Under the pieces are notes generated by a model. It searched no databases. It was not told the DNA's origin and was given only the letters and a program-made list of their open reading frames with translations. A stretch of DNA of 64,000 bases, from the NCBI GenBank assembly GCA_022605955.1, contig JAKCOZ010000002.1, positions 67,188,783-67,252,782 of the forward strand, given 5' to 3'. Below are positions 1 through 13,217 of the stretch, piece by piece; the first letter of the stretch is position 1, and the number at the start of each line of letters is the position of its first letter. The translations under genes and the position numbers were made by a program. The DNA comes from Rallus limicola. Taxonomy: Eukaryota > Chordata > Aves > Gruiformes > Rallidae.

Positions 1-618
1 ACTGCAGAGAGGGTTGATCATCAAATTAGTGTGCCAAACCTTGTGAGCTCTTGTGTCCACTGCAGTTACTTGGAAGGCTACAGGTGCAATGGACAAGCTC
101 TGAGTTTGCATTCTGTGAGGCCACAGTGCCTTTCCAAAAATGTGTCAAGCAAAGGACTGCTCTGGAGGTCTGGCAGGGATCACATCTTTCTGATGTCTAA
201 ATACTTGTGAAATGAACTAGATTTTCTTCCATGCATTGTATTAATATAACACAAAATTTGCATACTTCAAATGCTGACCTGGAACACAGAGGAAAGTTTA
301 CATGATGCTCTTTCATCTATAATTAATTTTTCAATAGGCACTGTTTTTATGGAAATATTCCAAAGAGTTTTGGGATGTAGTATCCACTCAGTCTGTTGTG
401 TTTTGGAGAATGTAGGTCTATCTGCTCACACATAGATACTCTTAAGTGCGTTACTCTGGAATGGTGTTATTGCTAGCACATGTGGATATTCAAACATATA
501 CATTTCCCATTCTAGCACACCTTGGAATGACAATGATACCTAGTTCTGTTTAATTGCAATGATGACATAATTTTTCTTTTGATCTAAAAATAACTTCTCT
601 GTGTATCTCTGTTTCAAG

Positions 619-698
619 TATTGTGGCTGTTTGTTGGCGTTGGTTTGCTAGGATTGGGTCTACGTTATAAAACTTACCAGAAGAAGTTGGGCCAAGGG
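619..698 (+). CDS. CWH43: CWH43 exon: last transmembrane segment
   Basis: This 80-nt exon sits between a TTTCAAG acceptor and a GTGAGT donor. It starts with the last two bases of a split codon, reads 26 codons and ends in phase 0. The peptide is a hydrophobic helix followed by the basic stretch [12 protein letters not shown], which fits the last membrane helix leading into the soluble domain. I saw no earlier exon in bases 1-618, which look intronic. Confidence 0.88.
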
Positions 699-3600
699 GT
701 GAGTAGTGTGTTTGTGAAAAGGGTAACTTTCAAATAGGCAGTCAAGTGCATGTGTGATAGCTTAGGTGTGTTGGTTGGTGCTGCAGAAGTGCCTGTGCCA
801 GTAGCCAAGTATTCAGCAGCAGTGATGCAGAAATGAAGGTGCAAAAAGCTTAATTTGTAAATTCAAGTTGAATGAAGGAAAAGTCAAGTCTTTGGAGATT
901 TATAGCGCTGCTGTGAAGGAAAAAAATATTCTGAAAAACTAAGAGATGCTTGCCTCATACATACAATCTGAGTGTTACTTTGATAAATGAGTTAATTTAA
1001 ATTGTTTTCAAAACTTGATTACACAATGCTGTTAGCAGCCTGAATTTGTACAAGGGAAGTTTGGGTAAACTTCTGAGGTTCCTTCCAGCTGAAGGAATAC
1101 TGTGCTTCTGCATTGATGTGCATAACTGAATTGAATCTCTCTGAAAAGTTGGTTGCCTTAGATTAGATTTAGACTAGTTACAGAAATTGGATAAAAATTG
1201 GAGAATTCCAGTTTTCTATCTGGCAAAAATAGGTATTGCCACAAGAGTAACAAGGTCAATGCTCACAAAGTTTAAGTAAGTAGAAATTGTGTGTGTGCAC
1301 ACACATGTGCATATTCACACAGACATATGCAGTTGACTTAGAACTCACATGGGTTTGTAGTACCTTTAAAATGTGGAAAAAAGTGGGCAATTCCTCTTAG
1401 AAAGATGACTAAATTTGTATTCATTTTCATGTAATTTACTGTTACTTGTACAAATTAATTTTCACTATAATGACTTTTCTCCTCATGTTAATAGAGGATT
1501 TTTCTCAAAAATACTTAAGGTCTTTGTAACCCTAATAATTTACTTAGGAAAATATGTTGGTTAAAACATCCCTTCTTGTATGTCTTTATGAAATCATGTG
1601 TCTGAGGCTGTTAACTGCAAAGGTATAACACATAAAAGACAAATTATACTTGGCTGCTTTTTTTTTTTTTAGGTTCCAAAAAGAGACTTCTCTGCTATGA
1701 TCTGGCCATTTAGATTTGGATATGACAATGAAGGATGGTCTAACTTGGAAGGATCAGCTAATTTGCTTAATCAGACAGGTAACTTTTTTTCACATTGTTT
1801 ATATTTGAGCGGGTTCATTTGAAGAGGCAGAAGCAAGAATATCTGCTGAGTAACTGAGTCCATTCTTGCGTTAACACAAGGACATAGGAGCTTTCTCCTG
1901 AGTTTGTGAGCTGTTCCAATACAACCACTCTTATTAAAAATCCATTTGCAGAGGTGATAATTTTTGAAAGTATATTTAAAAGAGTTTTTCTGGTTGGAGG
2001 AAACACTTTGTTTATAATTTGGATTTTTTCCTTATGTTAATAAGTTACTGTCTATAGAGAAATTCTTTGCATAAATGAAAGAATAAATATCCTTTTAGAT
2101 AAAATTTAATGGTTTATAAATTTTCTGTGTTCTTTTTAGATGTGAGGCCTTACATAATTCCTAAAGGGTCGGAAATTAAAATACCCTAAACAAGGTGTAG
2201 AGAGGAGAAACAGACAAGTCTGTTTCCATCACTGAGACAGAACAATGTATAAAAGAAAAATAGTTTTAGCTTGGTTGAGATATAATTTTTACTGTAAACA
2301 AGGGTCTCTAACCTGTTTCTCATGGACAGGGTTTTGTTTGGAACATCACCCATGGGAAATGAAGCATTTGGACTAAAAATTAGCACCACTGCATGGTGCA
2401 TTGTAAATAATTCACCAGTGATGCTTGTAGGTGTTATTTGTTTTCTGCAACATAAGTGAGATAGGGAAGATTTGGAGCTGCCATGTTAAGATTTAAAGGA
2501 ACTCAGGATATTAAGAAGTATCTGTACTGTCATTCCAGCCTTTGTTCTCCTTCCATTTGCAACACTGGTCTTTCCTGAGCAGCTCAGGCTTACCAGACTC
2601 AGGCAGTGGGAAGGCACTGATAGAGTTGCCACTGTGTGAGCTTTGATTTCGTGGCAGAGATGCTCAGGAGTTAACGAAGAGGGAACAGACCTGATTTGTA
2701 CATCATCCACTGTTGTCCCATGGCCAGAGGTTCAGAGGGCTGAGCTCTGTAGGCTGTCTAGCAATATGAGAAAATAACGGGCGCATTTAATAAACTGAAA
2801 TGTGGGGCATTCTTGTATGTATGAGATTCCATAGCTCATGGCTTATGTCTGAGTACTTCATATTTGCATATTTATTTATGAACTGTAAGAAATGCATTTA
2901 TTTCTGGAACCTATCAGCTTAAGTTCGTGAATATTAGAAAAAGTGATTAACCTGCTTATGTTCATTGAGCATTTCTTTGTGGTAATGAAGTATCACTTCT
3001 AAAAGGAGCAATTGGTAAGTAAAAATGCAACAAATAAAAAAACCCCACCCCACCTTAATACCTGATTATTAGAAACAGTATTCTGAAGTTGTGTTATATA
3101 TATATATATATATGTTGTGTTATAAAATACTACATCAGCATTTCCAGGAAATCCATTAATTCCTTTAGAGTTAAGCTGGAGATTCATAAAAGATTTGTTT
3201 GCTAAAGAAAAGTGGCTGATGCGAGAGCCACAGAGAAGAGTAGCTAACTTCTGCAGCATGAATGTTATTTTTAAATGTGTGGTGGTGTGCATTCCTTGGG
3301 CTCATCTTCTTCCTGTTGGAATAGTGAAGATGCAACACATAATGGCTTTTGTGACTGGAACTGCTGTCTGCCCTGAAGGGAACCACCATCAGCACCATGC
3401 AGTGGTTTCTTGCCATTATGTGTCGCACGTATGTTAACGATGCAAAAAACTGTGAATCCACTGAAAAGTACTCTGAACTGCTATTTTCCTTGCCAGCATT
3501 GCTTTCAGAGTGCTAAACAAGATATTTTAAAAGCAAAAAAATCTTAGGCAGCAAGAGAGGTGCTGGGTAGAGCAGTCTAAATTCCTTATAGAAAGGCTGC

Positions 3601-6600
3601 AGATGAAGTGGTGACTCAATTTGCCTCCTAGATTAGAAGAGCACTCCAAGGGGGTGTAATCACAGCAAGAAGGAAGCACTTGCTACTGTTGCAGCTGTAC
3701 ACAACTGTTGCTCAAGCTGAGTCTGAATGGTTCAGTCAGCCTTTGGCCAGCTTACAGAGTCTCACCTGCTTTCAGGCATGGGCAGGTGCCAGTTCCCTGA
3801 GGGATCACATAGCTCCTCTTGCATCCTGCAGCTAAAATATAGGGAAACTTGCCATTTTCCCCTGATTAAACCACATCTCAGCATGTAAACAGGGAGGGAC
3901 CACAGAAGTGGAGGTGGCTGTGGCTAGTCAACAGTTCACTAGAGCTGGCAGCTGTTTGGTTACTATGCCTGGGGACTGGTGATAGGTTGCAATGGGCTGA
4001 TCAGTTGTTTTGATGGCAGCAACCTGCTCTTGCACAGGACCCTTTGGAGCAGAATAGGATTTGGTAGATGAAGGTAAGCACGGATGTGCTGCGTAGCACT
4101 TAATGGGTTGAAAGCGGTAGACTCACTGCTGTGCTGTTAGTCAAGGCATATTAAGTCTAATGTTTTTGAAACAGTTTGTGCTAGGTATGTGCATGCCAGC
4201 GGTACTGTGGAGTCTGGTATGTGTCTGGCTATGCACCTGGCAGGAGCTATAAGTATCTCTCCATCAGAGTCTCTGTAGCCTACAGTGACTGAAAGTTTGA
4301 GTGTGACATTGTTGCTAGTTTAAGATTTGCCCTGATTGGCTCCTGAATGGCTTGTGTCCATCCCTGTGTAATCAAAAGTGAAATTATGACATTAAGTAGC
4401 CGTTTATAAATCACATTTAAAGGTTGCAATTATAAATTATTAATTATTTTCTTTTTTTATTCTCCATTTCAGGTGCAGATTTTATCACTATAATAGAGAG
4501 CGATGCCTCTAAACCATTCATTGGGAACAACGATCCAACAATGTGGCTAGGAGAAAGGCTAGGATTTTACACAGATTTTGGTCCAAGCACAAGAGATCAC
4601 ACTTGGGGGTGAGTCATCTTCACATGCACAGAGACAGTCAATAAATGTAAATACACTACCCAATGCTAACTCCATTACAGCATGAGCAAAGAATAGTTGG
4701 AAAAATAATCGCCATAATTTCTTGTTGGAGCTTGTATTTGTGAAAACATTTTGATTCCTTAGCATTACAGTGCAATGCAGATGAAGTTTAAAATGATCAA
4801 GGTTTGGTGGTTGCCCCTGCAAGCTGCTTTGGCTTTGGAGTTGCAAAGAGTGGCATTCTGCCCCTTAAATTTCAAACTGTGTCATCTTAAGTATTATATC
4901 AAATTCACTTCTCTCATTTTGTTTTGGACTGTGAGAACTTTTGGATTTCAGACTTTAAAATGTAATAGCAGTTGGAAAATGTAACTGCACCTGGAGCTAT
5001 TAGAAGTTTTGAAGTCATTAAATCCAGTTTGGTATGTATAGTGGGAAATGGGCATAGACGAGATTTTTTTTTTTCTGTCTGATTTTACTTTAGTGCTTGA
5101 CCAAATACCAGTTGCATGCCTCTGAATAACTTTGCCCTCTGGAAAAGAATGGCTTATGATGTGGTTTATTTCCTGGGGGATATGCAGATCTCTGTGGCAG
5201 GTGGAACTTCTTAGTGATGTTGCAATGGTTATTTTATTTTATTTTTTTTGCCATATATGAGGGGAATTTAGTAACTTTCCTCTTCCAGATCTTGTGTCTT
5301 TAAGTGATATGAAATGGGGCAGAAGACTAATTCTCTGAAATTTTCATCATGAAATATTTTTAAAAACCTGGTGCAAAATGCTTTTAAGGCTGGTTACAAA
5401 CAGCAGCTGACAGAATGAGAAATGGCCTGCTTCAAAGATATATTTCTGTCTCTGCTTGCTTTTATCTGCTTAGTTCATGCTTGTGATGCTTGTGAACCAC
5501 AGATTGTGACCCTTTTCCCTCTTACATAGGATTATGGCACTATCAAGGTATCCAATTGTAAAATCTACCCATCACCTCCTTCCATCTCCAGAGGGAGAGA
5601 TTGCACCTGCCATCTCCATGACTGTCAACTTCACGGGGAAACTGATTGATTTTGTTGTTGCCCACTTTGGAAATGAAGAGTGTGTATATTATTTATTGTT
5701 ATATATGTCATGTAAAGTTGGGTAACGTAAATGTATTTTGTAACTTCTGGAATTTCTTTTGTACCCTTTAAAAATCTGTTGCTGTAATGCTGGTTCTAAT
5801 AAGGCATGTTTGAGTAATTACTATGACATAGCTACTGGTTTAAAATTCTGAAGTGTTTTTCAAAAGGGACAAATGTGTCTCTCAGAACTCAGCTGAGCCT
5901 AATGTCTGACTTACTAGATATAAAGGTACAGTTCTGTAAAACCACAGCAAGTAATAGGGTTACAGATACATCTCCATGCAGGTGTAGCATCCTCCTGCCT
6001 TTCTGCAGGTGGAATAGATTATATTTCACAGTCAGTGCAGATAGTTACAGTTGCAGATAGATAGCATTAATGGACAATTGATGTTTATTAAAATTAGAAA
6101 AACCCCAACAATTCTGAATCCTCTAAGAAAGAACAGTGTTGAACCAGCAACAAAAATATCCATTCTGTGTCCTTCTGAATTTGTGAAACTGGAAATAGGA
6201 AATTTGATCTTTGGGTTCTGAAAGAAAGTATTATACCACTAACTCAGATATATGATGGAAAAGATCCAGGTATGTATTTCAGTCCTTACTTTAAAACACT
6301 GTCTTGTTTACTTGTGCCTAATATTAGTAAGAGGTTGTTTTGTGATGCTCTATGTAGCTGTATTTTCTGGCTTATTTGCTGCAATGTTGGGTATGTTTGT
6401 GGTTATATAGTAAGACTTAGACTTTTTTTAGTATTTGTTACAATACACAGAGAAGCAAATTAATGGGTTGGCAGCAGAATATAATAAACAATGACGCTGC
6501 TCAGAAAGCAGTAGGGATTCTCATGAACCTGCACTGGGCTTCCCCATTTCCTTCCCTGTATAGAAGCTGTGCTCCAAGCAAGCAAATAATTTATAGATTT

Positions 6601-9600
6601 ACCTTTTATTAAACACATTTAGTTGTCAGAAACCACTCCCAATTTGAATTCTAGAAAGGAATTCCATTCTATGTCTCTCAAAGATTAGATGTGCTTCTCT
6701 GAGAAACCACTTGTCAAAGCAGAAGAAAACAATACAGTATTCCCCCTTCACAGAGAGGTGAGAGAAAGATGAAGGAGAAAATAGGAGTACACATGTGGGA
6801 AATGAGTGCAAATTAGATTCTGTTTTGAGATTAATGAATTTGTAATTAAATGGCATACACAACTGCTGTTTTGTCTTTTTTTCATCTGCTGCTTAGTGAC
6901 ATAAACTATAGAATACTGGATAACTAGGGATTTGTTTTAAAGACTGTTTTTTAAAATATGGGAACATAATAATGCCTGTCTCATTTAAAACAACCCATCT
7001 TCTTGGAGAGGTGTAATTCTGGAAAGAGCAGCTAGCTCTTCACATAGACCTAGGTCAGGCTTCTGTTTAAATGGTTGGGGTTTTTATCTCCTCTGTGTGT
7101 TGTTTCTCCCCAATGCATTTGCTTCAGTCAGTAGTGCTATTTAAAATGCATAGCAGCATTTAAATTCTTGTCTTCTCTTGGGGTTACAGATTCCAAAATC
7201 AATGCCTCAATGGTACTGAGCCCAGTCTACCAAAACACAGAAGAGAACATGCTTTACACAGCTGTTTGAAGTTATTCACATGAAGCATCATAGAAAGTAA
7301 ACTTCCTTTACATTATGTTAGGACAAATCCAAGGACAGGGAATGGGATCCAATGCAGAATATTAACAGGCTCTGCATATTACTGTCACTTTTGTTAATGT
7401 TGGAACTGTTGTGTAAATCTTGTTAAAGAGGTGCAGAATACCTGCCAAATGTCCTTAGTAGTGTTAATGGGATGAGGTAGTTTTTAAGTTATATTTCATA
7501 AATTGTGCCCCACGCTTTAAGACTATATTTACCATGATCTGTCCATCATAAAATTTTGTAAGCATGTGAGCTCTTTGTTATTCACCATGCTGTGCTAGCA
7601 CAGTTAAATTTCAAGTGCAGGCAGAGACAAAGCCTCAGATAACTGAAGCAGTTACATTCACATTTCCTAGTGATGAGATCAGTAAGAAAAACAAAACAAT
7701 AATAGAAAAAGTTATTCCCATAATGGTTAGAAAGAGAGCCTTAATTACATCTACCCAACCATGTGGCTTTTATAAAACATAGTGATCATTTTGAATCAGT
7801 GAGCGTTTTGTAAACTTTAATACTTTCTAGTACTGAGCAATAAAAAAGGTACCAGGCTCATTTGTGGTTTAATATGTTACAGCACAAAGACCCTGAGTTA
7901 AAATGTATACATATTAAAAGTATTTTCCATTTTTTCAGAGAGGACTTGGACAGAAAACTCCAGGCTATAGCTGTTTCAAACCTATTAAGGACTAGCTCTA
8001 AGCAAGTTGTATTTCTGGGATACATCACTTCAGCTCCTGGATCCAGAGATTATACTGAATTAATAAAAAATGGAAATGTCCAGGTAAAGTAAAAATGCTG
8101 CTTCTTTGAGCAATTAATGATAATATACACTTGAAACATTCAGCTTAATATTTCAGATTGGTCATTTGGAAATAGACATCTAAGAAAATACACGCACATT
8201 TTCAAATATATCTTCAACTACCTCATGCCATTACCGAGAAGGTGGAAGGTGCGGTTAGAATAGGATGCAATGAACAGCACTTGCCACAGGGGGAGTGCCA
8301 GTTAGGTGCTAGAACTGAAAAAGATAAATACTGCCAGTCAGGGTTGCCAAGCACTAGAACAGGTTCTTTCTTTCTAACCTATCACAGTGTTTTAGGCAAA
8401 ATGTTTTTCTGTAACAGGTTTACACATTGGTTCTGTTACTGATTTAAAGCCTACTCATAAGGAAAGCTGCCTTATTTGACTTTTTTTTCCCCCCTTTTAC
8501 TCATAGGATATTGACAGTACAGATTATGACAGATGGTGTAGCTATATTATGTATCGCGGAGTAATAAGGTGAGTTAAAGTGGATCATTTATTCATTGGTT
8601 TAAAGTATCTTTATATTGACATTAAAATATAATATATAAAATATCTTTATATATGACAATTAGTTTTGCACCCTTCTGTGGGTTACTGGAAAAAATCTCA
8701 TATCCCTAAACAACTGTGTATGGACTGTTAGATATATCATGGAATAATGTGAAACAGAGCTCTGGAGATGAACTGGTATATTTCTGAGTATAGTTTTCAA
8801 ATACAGCATTACAGGTTTCACCCTTCTTTGTCAGAAGCCTTCAGATCTAATCTGCTCTGATAATCTAAAACTACTGTTTCTCAAAGCTCTGGCTTTGCAG
8901 ATTCACTCTAAAATGTGAAGGCTAAGCCCTAATTTGTACATTTGAACTATGATTATAGGGTTTGTTTGAGCAAAACGCTGATCTAATCCAACTAAGCTTT
9001 GTGCAGGATTTAAGGGAAACTTTAACTGCTTAACCCCATATTGAAGCACTTTCCTCTGCTGAGACCTATGCATTCTGTATCTTTTAAAACCAAGTTGCTT
9101 GTAAATCGTTCTCTTGGTGATGTATGTACCAGAAAGGAATCAAGTTTTTTCTGACTAAAGTGTGCAAGTTCTGCAATGTTCACAGGAGTAAAACCAGTGA
9201 ACTAGACAATTGTCTTCAGTAACAATATTGAGTAAAAAAAAAAAGGCAATAACTCCCTCATCTTCAATCTAATTTTTCTCATTGCTCATACCATTGATGC
9301 ATCAGTTACTTTCTTGAATTTCAAAATCTTTTCAGTGGAAAATGCTGTTGAGCTCATGCCAGTTTACATATTCTAAAACTGTATTTAAAAAATAAGTTTC
9401 TAGATCTAGAACTTATTTTTGTTGTCAAACACTTGTGTTTTCTCAGTTTTTCTACTTGTGGTGATGTGTTATGATGATGTGTGTTTCCACAGCACTTTAA
9501 ATTTAATGATGGTGAGACAGAAATGGAAAGTTATGTTGATAGGTTAAATAGTAACTATTGAAGAAAGAGACATGAAATTGCTTTATTTCTTCAAACTAAC

Positions 9601-11342
9601 TCTTCTTTTATCGGATAGGTTGGGCTATGCTCGCATATCTCATGCTGGTTTAAGTGACTCAGAAGTCCAGATGGCCAAATTTAGGATCCCAGATCACTTG
9701 GATAGTTATATTGATAATGACAGAATTGTCACTGATCCCAGACAAGTTCCTGAGGACATCCATTTCAATCCCAGGTCAGCGTATCATAAAAAATTAAGGG
9801 AATGATGTACTTGACATCTTGTAAAAGAGAAGTTGAGGAACAAAGTTGTTCTTAAAGTGGGAGGCACTGAACAGAAGACTAGGAAGCAAGAACCTGGATT
9901 TGTAATTCCTTTTTTTCTACTGACTTGGCATGTGCCTTGGAAAAATCAGTCTGCTCTGTCATGTCATAAATTGAAATGCTTATTTCACCCAGGTGATTAA
10001 TTTTTGAGATTGTTTGGTAAGGATATTTGCCAAGCGGTGTGGTGACTCACTGTAGATGATGAGAGATGTCCCATATTTCTCAGCACTTTTGAGGATTGGG
10101 GTCTAATATGCTGCTACTTAGAACACAGAATACAATATATACATTAAATACTCTTTGCATAAAAATTTTAAAACATACTATTTAACTGGAGCAAAAATTA
10201 AGGGAATGCCTAAGGCAGGGTGTTACATATGTAACAGGATTTGATGTAACAAGTTATTTCTAAAATGCTGCCATTTTTCCACTGGCATTGCAAAAAGAAG
10301 AGAAATATGGAGACAGGTACTTACTCTACACTGAATATCAGTGGAAGAGTCATGAAGATTGAGATAGATGTTGCCACAGAGAGACAATCTCCAGCAATGC
10401 AGCATTTATTACTACTAATATGCATCGTACAGAATGTATTCATTTCTTGTGTATACCTACTATTTGAGCTGCCTCACCTTTTATTTGCCACTCAGTCACT
10501 GGTTTCCTGTCTAAGCAGGAGTTTCCCCAGTCTTTTCCACATGATGAAACTTGCCTAAAGTTTGCATTCACGTTCCCATTTTTCTCAGTTGGTTTCAGTG
10601 AAGGGTATTTTTCTTGTCCAAATTTCTTTTATGTCTGTCTATAAGCAGAAAATTTGTACCCTTTTGGAATAAGTTTAACTTTTTCCAATTAACTACAGTT
10701 CTTTTGAAATACAAGAGTATTAAATGTTGTTTAGCACTGATATTTTGAATCAGTACTATCTTTTACTTTTGCAGATCTCTCTATGACAGTAGTCAGTAGT
10801 CAGAGCTTTCAGATTTAAATATGGCATGAAAATTTACAATTTTCACCATAATTTTCAAAAGCAAGTTGTACAATATTAACCATAGGATAGACTATTTGGA
10901 TGCTATGGTGGATTAAATGATATCTCCATGGAAGTCAGTAGAAAAAACTTCAAGAGCACAGGATTTAACTAGATAAATGCACCGCTTACCTTGTCAGCTG
11001 AAGTTCCATTTATAGAGTGCCTATGGCATTAATCCAGTCAGGGTAATTAAGTGTCCCTGTTATACTCAAAGACCTGCAGTTAGATAGTGTATATAGATTA
11101 TGAGTTTTCTGTAAGTAGGGTTGTGGCCTGTTTCTGAAATAAAGTCTCTAGGACATTCAGAAGAAGTGTTAATTGTACCATAGTAAGTGCATGATGTAAA
11201 CACATGGGTCAAATCATGTTGTAATGGTTTTGTTTTGTTTGATATTTTTCTTAGGTTTGGATCTTACAAAGATGGACATAATTATGAGCATATTCATCAC
11301 TTTCATATGAGCACTCCTAAATATTTTAAACGGACAAATTAG
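619..11342 (+). CDS. CWH43: CWH43 (PGAP2-interacting protein), C-terminal part, 8 exons
   Basis: Joined exons 619-698, 1673-1778, 4473-4608, 5530-5679, 7939-8083, 8507-8568, 9619-9774 and 11255-11342 give one open frame of about 306 residues ending in TAG. The product begins in a hydrophobic segment ([14 protein letters not shown]) and then runs through the soluble CWH43 C-terminal domain. Recognisable blocks are [77 protein letters not shown] and [10 protein letters not shown]. They match vertebrate CWH43 as I remember it (human about 699 aa, so roughly the last 44% is here). Family knowledge: yeast Cwh43 exchanges GPI diacylglycerol for ceramide at the ER. The C-terminal domain resembles endonuclease/exonuclease/phosphatase folds, and the E of IIESD and the HFGN and HHFHM blocks are plausible metal-site elements (inference). 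The N-terminal PGAP2/FRAG1-like membrane half lies outside the window. The C-terminus ends YFKRTN, slightly longer than the human end as I recall it. Confidence 0.96.
1673..1778 (+). CDS. CWH43: CWH43 exon: start of soluble domain
   Basis: A long polypyrimidine tract ending TTTTTAG precedes this 106-nt exon, and GTAACT follows it. It reads [18 protein letters not shown], then [17 protein letters not shown], and ends in phase 1. The DNEGW block is one of the best conserved parts of the family. Confidence 0.93.
4473..4608 (+). CDS. CWH43: CWH43 exon: ESDASKP block
   Basis: This 136-nt exon has acceptor TTTCAG and donor GTGAGT. It reads [16 protein letters not shown], then [15 protein letters not shown] and [15 protein letters not shown]. 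The acidic ESD triplet is the likely equivalent of the metal-binding glutamate of the EEP superfamily (inference). It ends in phase 2 and joins in frame to the exon at 5530. Confidence 0.95.
5530..5679 (+). CDS. CWH43: CWH43 exon: [10 protein letters not shown] and HFGN block
   Basis: This 150-nt exon has acceptor TTACATAG. It reads [19 protein letters not shown], then a stretch containing [10 protein letters not shown], then [11 protein letters not shown]. The end was set by frame. The only donor that keeps the frame with the exon at 7939 is AGA|GTGTGT, which is a weak 5' splice site. The junction then gives GNEEEDLDRKL, the same length as the human GNHEDDLDRKL as I recall it. Confidence 0.9.
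7939..8083 (+). CDS. CWH43: CWH43 exon: [12 protein letters not shown] block
   Basis: This 145-nt exon follows TTTTTTCAG and is followed by GTAAAG. It reads [16 protein letters not shown], then [17 protein letters not shown], and ends NGNVQ in phase 0. The [14 protein letters not shown] loop is family-diagnostic. Confidence 0.95.
8507..8568 (+). CDS. CWH43: CWH43 short exon: [10 protein letters not shown]
   Basis: This 62-nt exon lies between TCATAG and GTGAGT and reads [20 protein letters not shown]. It is too short to stand out as an ORF. It was found by following the reading frame and by similarity to the vertebrate family sequence. Confidence 0.93.
9388..9420. repeat. Near-perfect 33-bp palindrome
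   Basis: The left arm is AAAAATAAGTTTCTAGA and the right arm TCTAGAACTTATTTTT. They are inverse complements except for one extra T, and are centred on AGATCT with no spacer. The palindrome lies inside a CWH43 intron and could extrude as a cruciform. No known element is recognised. Confidence 0.85.
9619..9774 (+). CDS. CWH43: CWH43 exon: [16 protein letters not shown] block
   Basis: This 156-nt exon has acceptor CGGATAG and donor GTCAGC, an uncommon but acceptable GT site. It reads [16 protein letters not shown], then [15 protein letters not shown], and ends DIHFNPR across the junction. Phase 2 joins to the terminal exon. Confidence 0.95.
11255..11342 (+). CDS. CWH43: CWH43 terminal coding exon
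   Basis: Acceptor TTCTTAG precedes [20 protein letters not shown] and then TPKYFKRTN followed by TAG at 11340-11342. The histidine-rich HIHHFHM block is the conserved family C-terminus. Confidence 0.95.
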
Positions 11343-12300
11343 AATGAGAAAATACTGTAACACTGGGACCCACAAGGAAGGTTTGCTGTTTGACACTGAC
11401 TTGGCAGCCCAACAGACTGCATTGCTTAAAGACCAGCACCTCCCATGCTGTGTAACACTGTGAATGTCTGGGTAATAGCTGGTGACTTTTCTTTAGTGAG
11501 TTGTCACCTCTGTGAGAGAGGGAAGGTTAACGCATTTTGATAAACTGCTACCTACCTGGGCCAGGTACCTGCTTTTTGTACATAGCAAAGCAAGGGTGGG
11601 AACTGGCTTTGGCAAGAACTTCTTCAACTTTTTTGAAGGCATCCTTTATTGTGCTGTTGCAGAGTTGAATGTATCTCTCCACCTTTTCTTTAGAGTGCGG
11701 GCATGACTGCTTTCTTCTCCTGGGAGGTCATTGCAACAATCACAAGCAAGGAATTTCAGCTGACTTCCACACTTTTTTGTTGACTGAGGCAAAGCAAAAT
11801 AATGTGGTAGTGTAGCTAACCTGTAGGTAATACGCTGCACTTTGTAGTCCTGGTATTGCTAGAAAAAGATTGGTCTCACGTTTTTCAAAACAGGAATGGC
11901 ACTTGTGTATTTCTTCATCAGGAGGTATGCAGCAACAACCTGCTTGAAGCTGGGGGGTTTGACTCAAACAGTATTTATATCTGTTCCTATTCCTCATTTT
12001 ATTCTTGTTTTTATTCTTTGAGTTTTATTAGAAAAAAATGCAGGTGATTGATGTTCATGTTGGAGAAAAGGCAGTGGTTTTTACTGATTTTTCTGGGGTT
12101 TAACAGTACATTAGACACTGCAGTGCTTTTACAGAGGGTCAAGTACCTCACAGTAGCTATTGTTATCAAAGGTTATGTGAGCACACTGCAGAAGAATTAA
12201 AAACCATCACGTTCAACGTGACAGGGTTTCTGAGAAGGGAGAAAAGTTGATTGTAATTTTTATTTCAAGTGAACTGTAATAAAACAAAAACTGCATTGTT
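11343..12300 (+). other. CWH43: CWH43 3'UTR with poly(A) signal
   Basis: This is non-coding sequence directly downstream of the stop. A canonical AATAAA at 12278-12283 would give a 3'UTR of about 950 nt. It is followed by T-rich sequence suitable for cleavage. The exact cleavage site is not visible. Confidence 0.6.
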
Positions 12301-13217
12301 CCTTTGCTAGTACTACACCTTAGTGGAACTAAGTAGAAGAGGGGCTTTTTTTTTTGACCTAGACAGTGATTACCTATTATGTAACATGTGTGTAACACTG
12401 TGTGAAATGTTGTTTTCTCAGCCTCTCTTGGCAGTGTCTTTTATATTTAACTCCTGATCACTCAGTATATGTGCAGAGCTTCCCTTAAACAATGAAGACA
12501 TCTTCAGGGTTGTCCAGTGTTGTGCCTTTGAGAATATCCTGTAAGGTTTATTTAAACTACTTTCTCAACTTGGAAACCACATTTGTGGTGTTGGTATTTA
12601 GTACTGTGTGTCTTTCCAGTAATACCTAAACATACTGTAACTGCAAGGAATAGGACAGAAAAGAGGGTGGGGATTTTTTCCTCTTCTGACTCTCCACCAT
12701 GAGCTTTTGAGAACAGCTTGAACTCTTTCCCTGTGTGAGCAAATACAGGACATGTCTTTGTCTTTATTTCTTGTTCTATGAAGTCAGGTAAATGCTGCCA
12801 TCACCAAGCTTGTCAATCTATCCTGGTCACCCATCATTTTGCTCCCTTGTTTTTAGGACTCTGTTTCTCAGAGTGAAACACTTCACTAATCTTTGGGGCT
12901 AGAGGATATTTGAAAGGCACTTGAGGAATATGTAGTCACCACCACTTCATCTCAGAAAGTATTCAAAGGCCTGACATTGTTAGTTACAATTGTTGAACTA
13001 ATTTATTTCTCACCTAGAAGCGCTAGGTTTTTCCTTGCAAGCCCAAAGAAGTCCAATTAAATGTACCAGATATCCTTCAGGAAAGATTTTAAATCCTCTG
13101 AACATGATCTCTCTGTGACTCTCCAGCAGGACCAAATAAATGAGGTTTTGGAATGATGGGAGTGACTTTCTTGCACTTCCAGCAGTTTTCTTCCACAAGT
13201 GATATGTCCTAGGGAGC

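Larger units (their letters stand above)
699..11254 (+). other. CWH43: CWH43 introns (non-coding content)
   Basis: Seven complete introns of 974, 2694, 921, 2259, 423, 1050 and 1480 nt separate the exons. They are AT-rich and I saw no gene or well-preserved transposon in them. Minor features are a (TA)n run near 3097-3113 and a near-perfect AT-rich palindrome at 9388-9420. Single-exon reading frames on either strand here are short and have no recognisable product. Confidence 0.8.
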
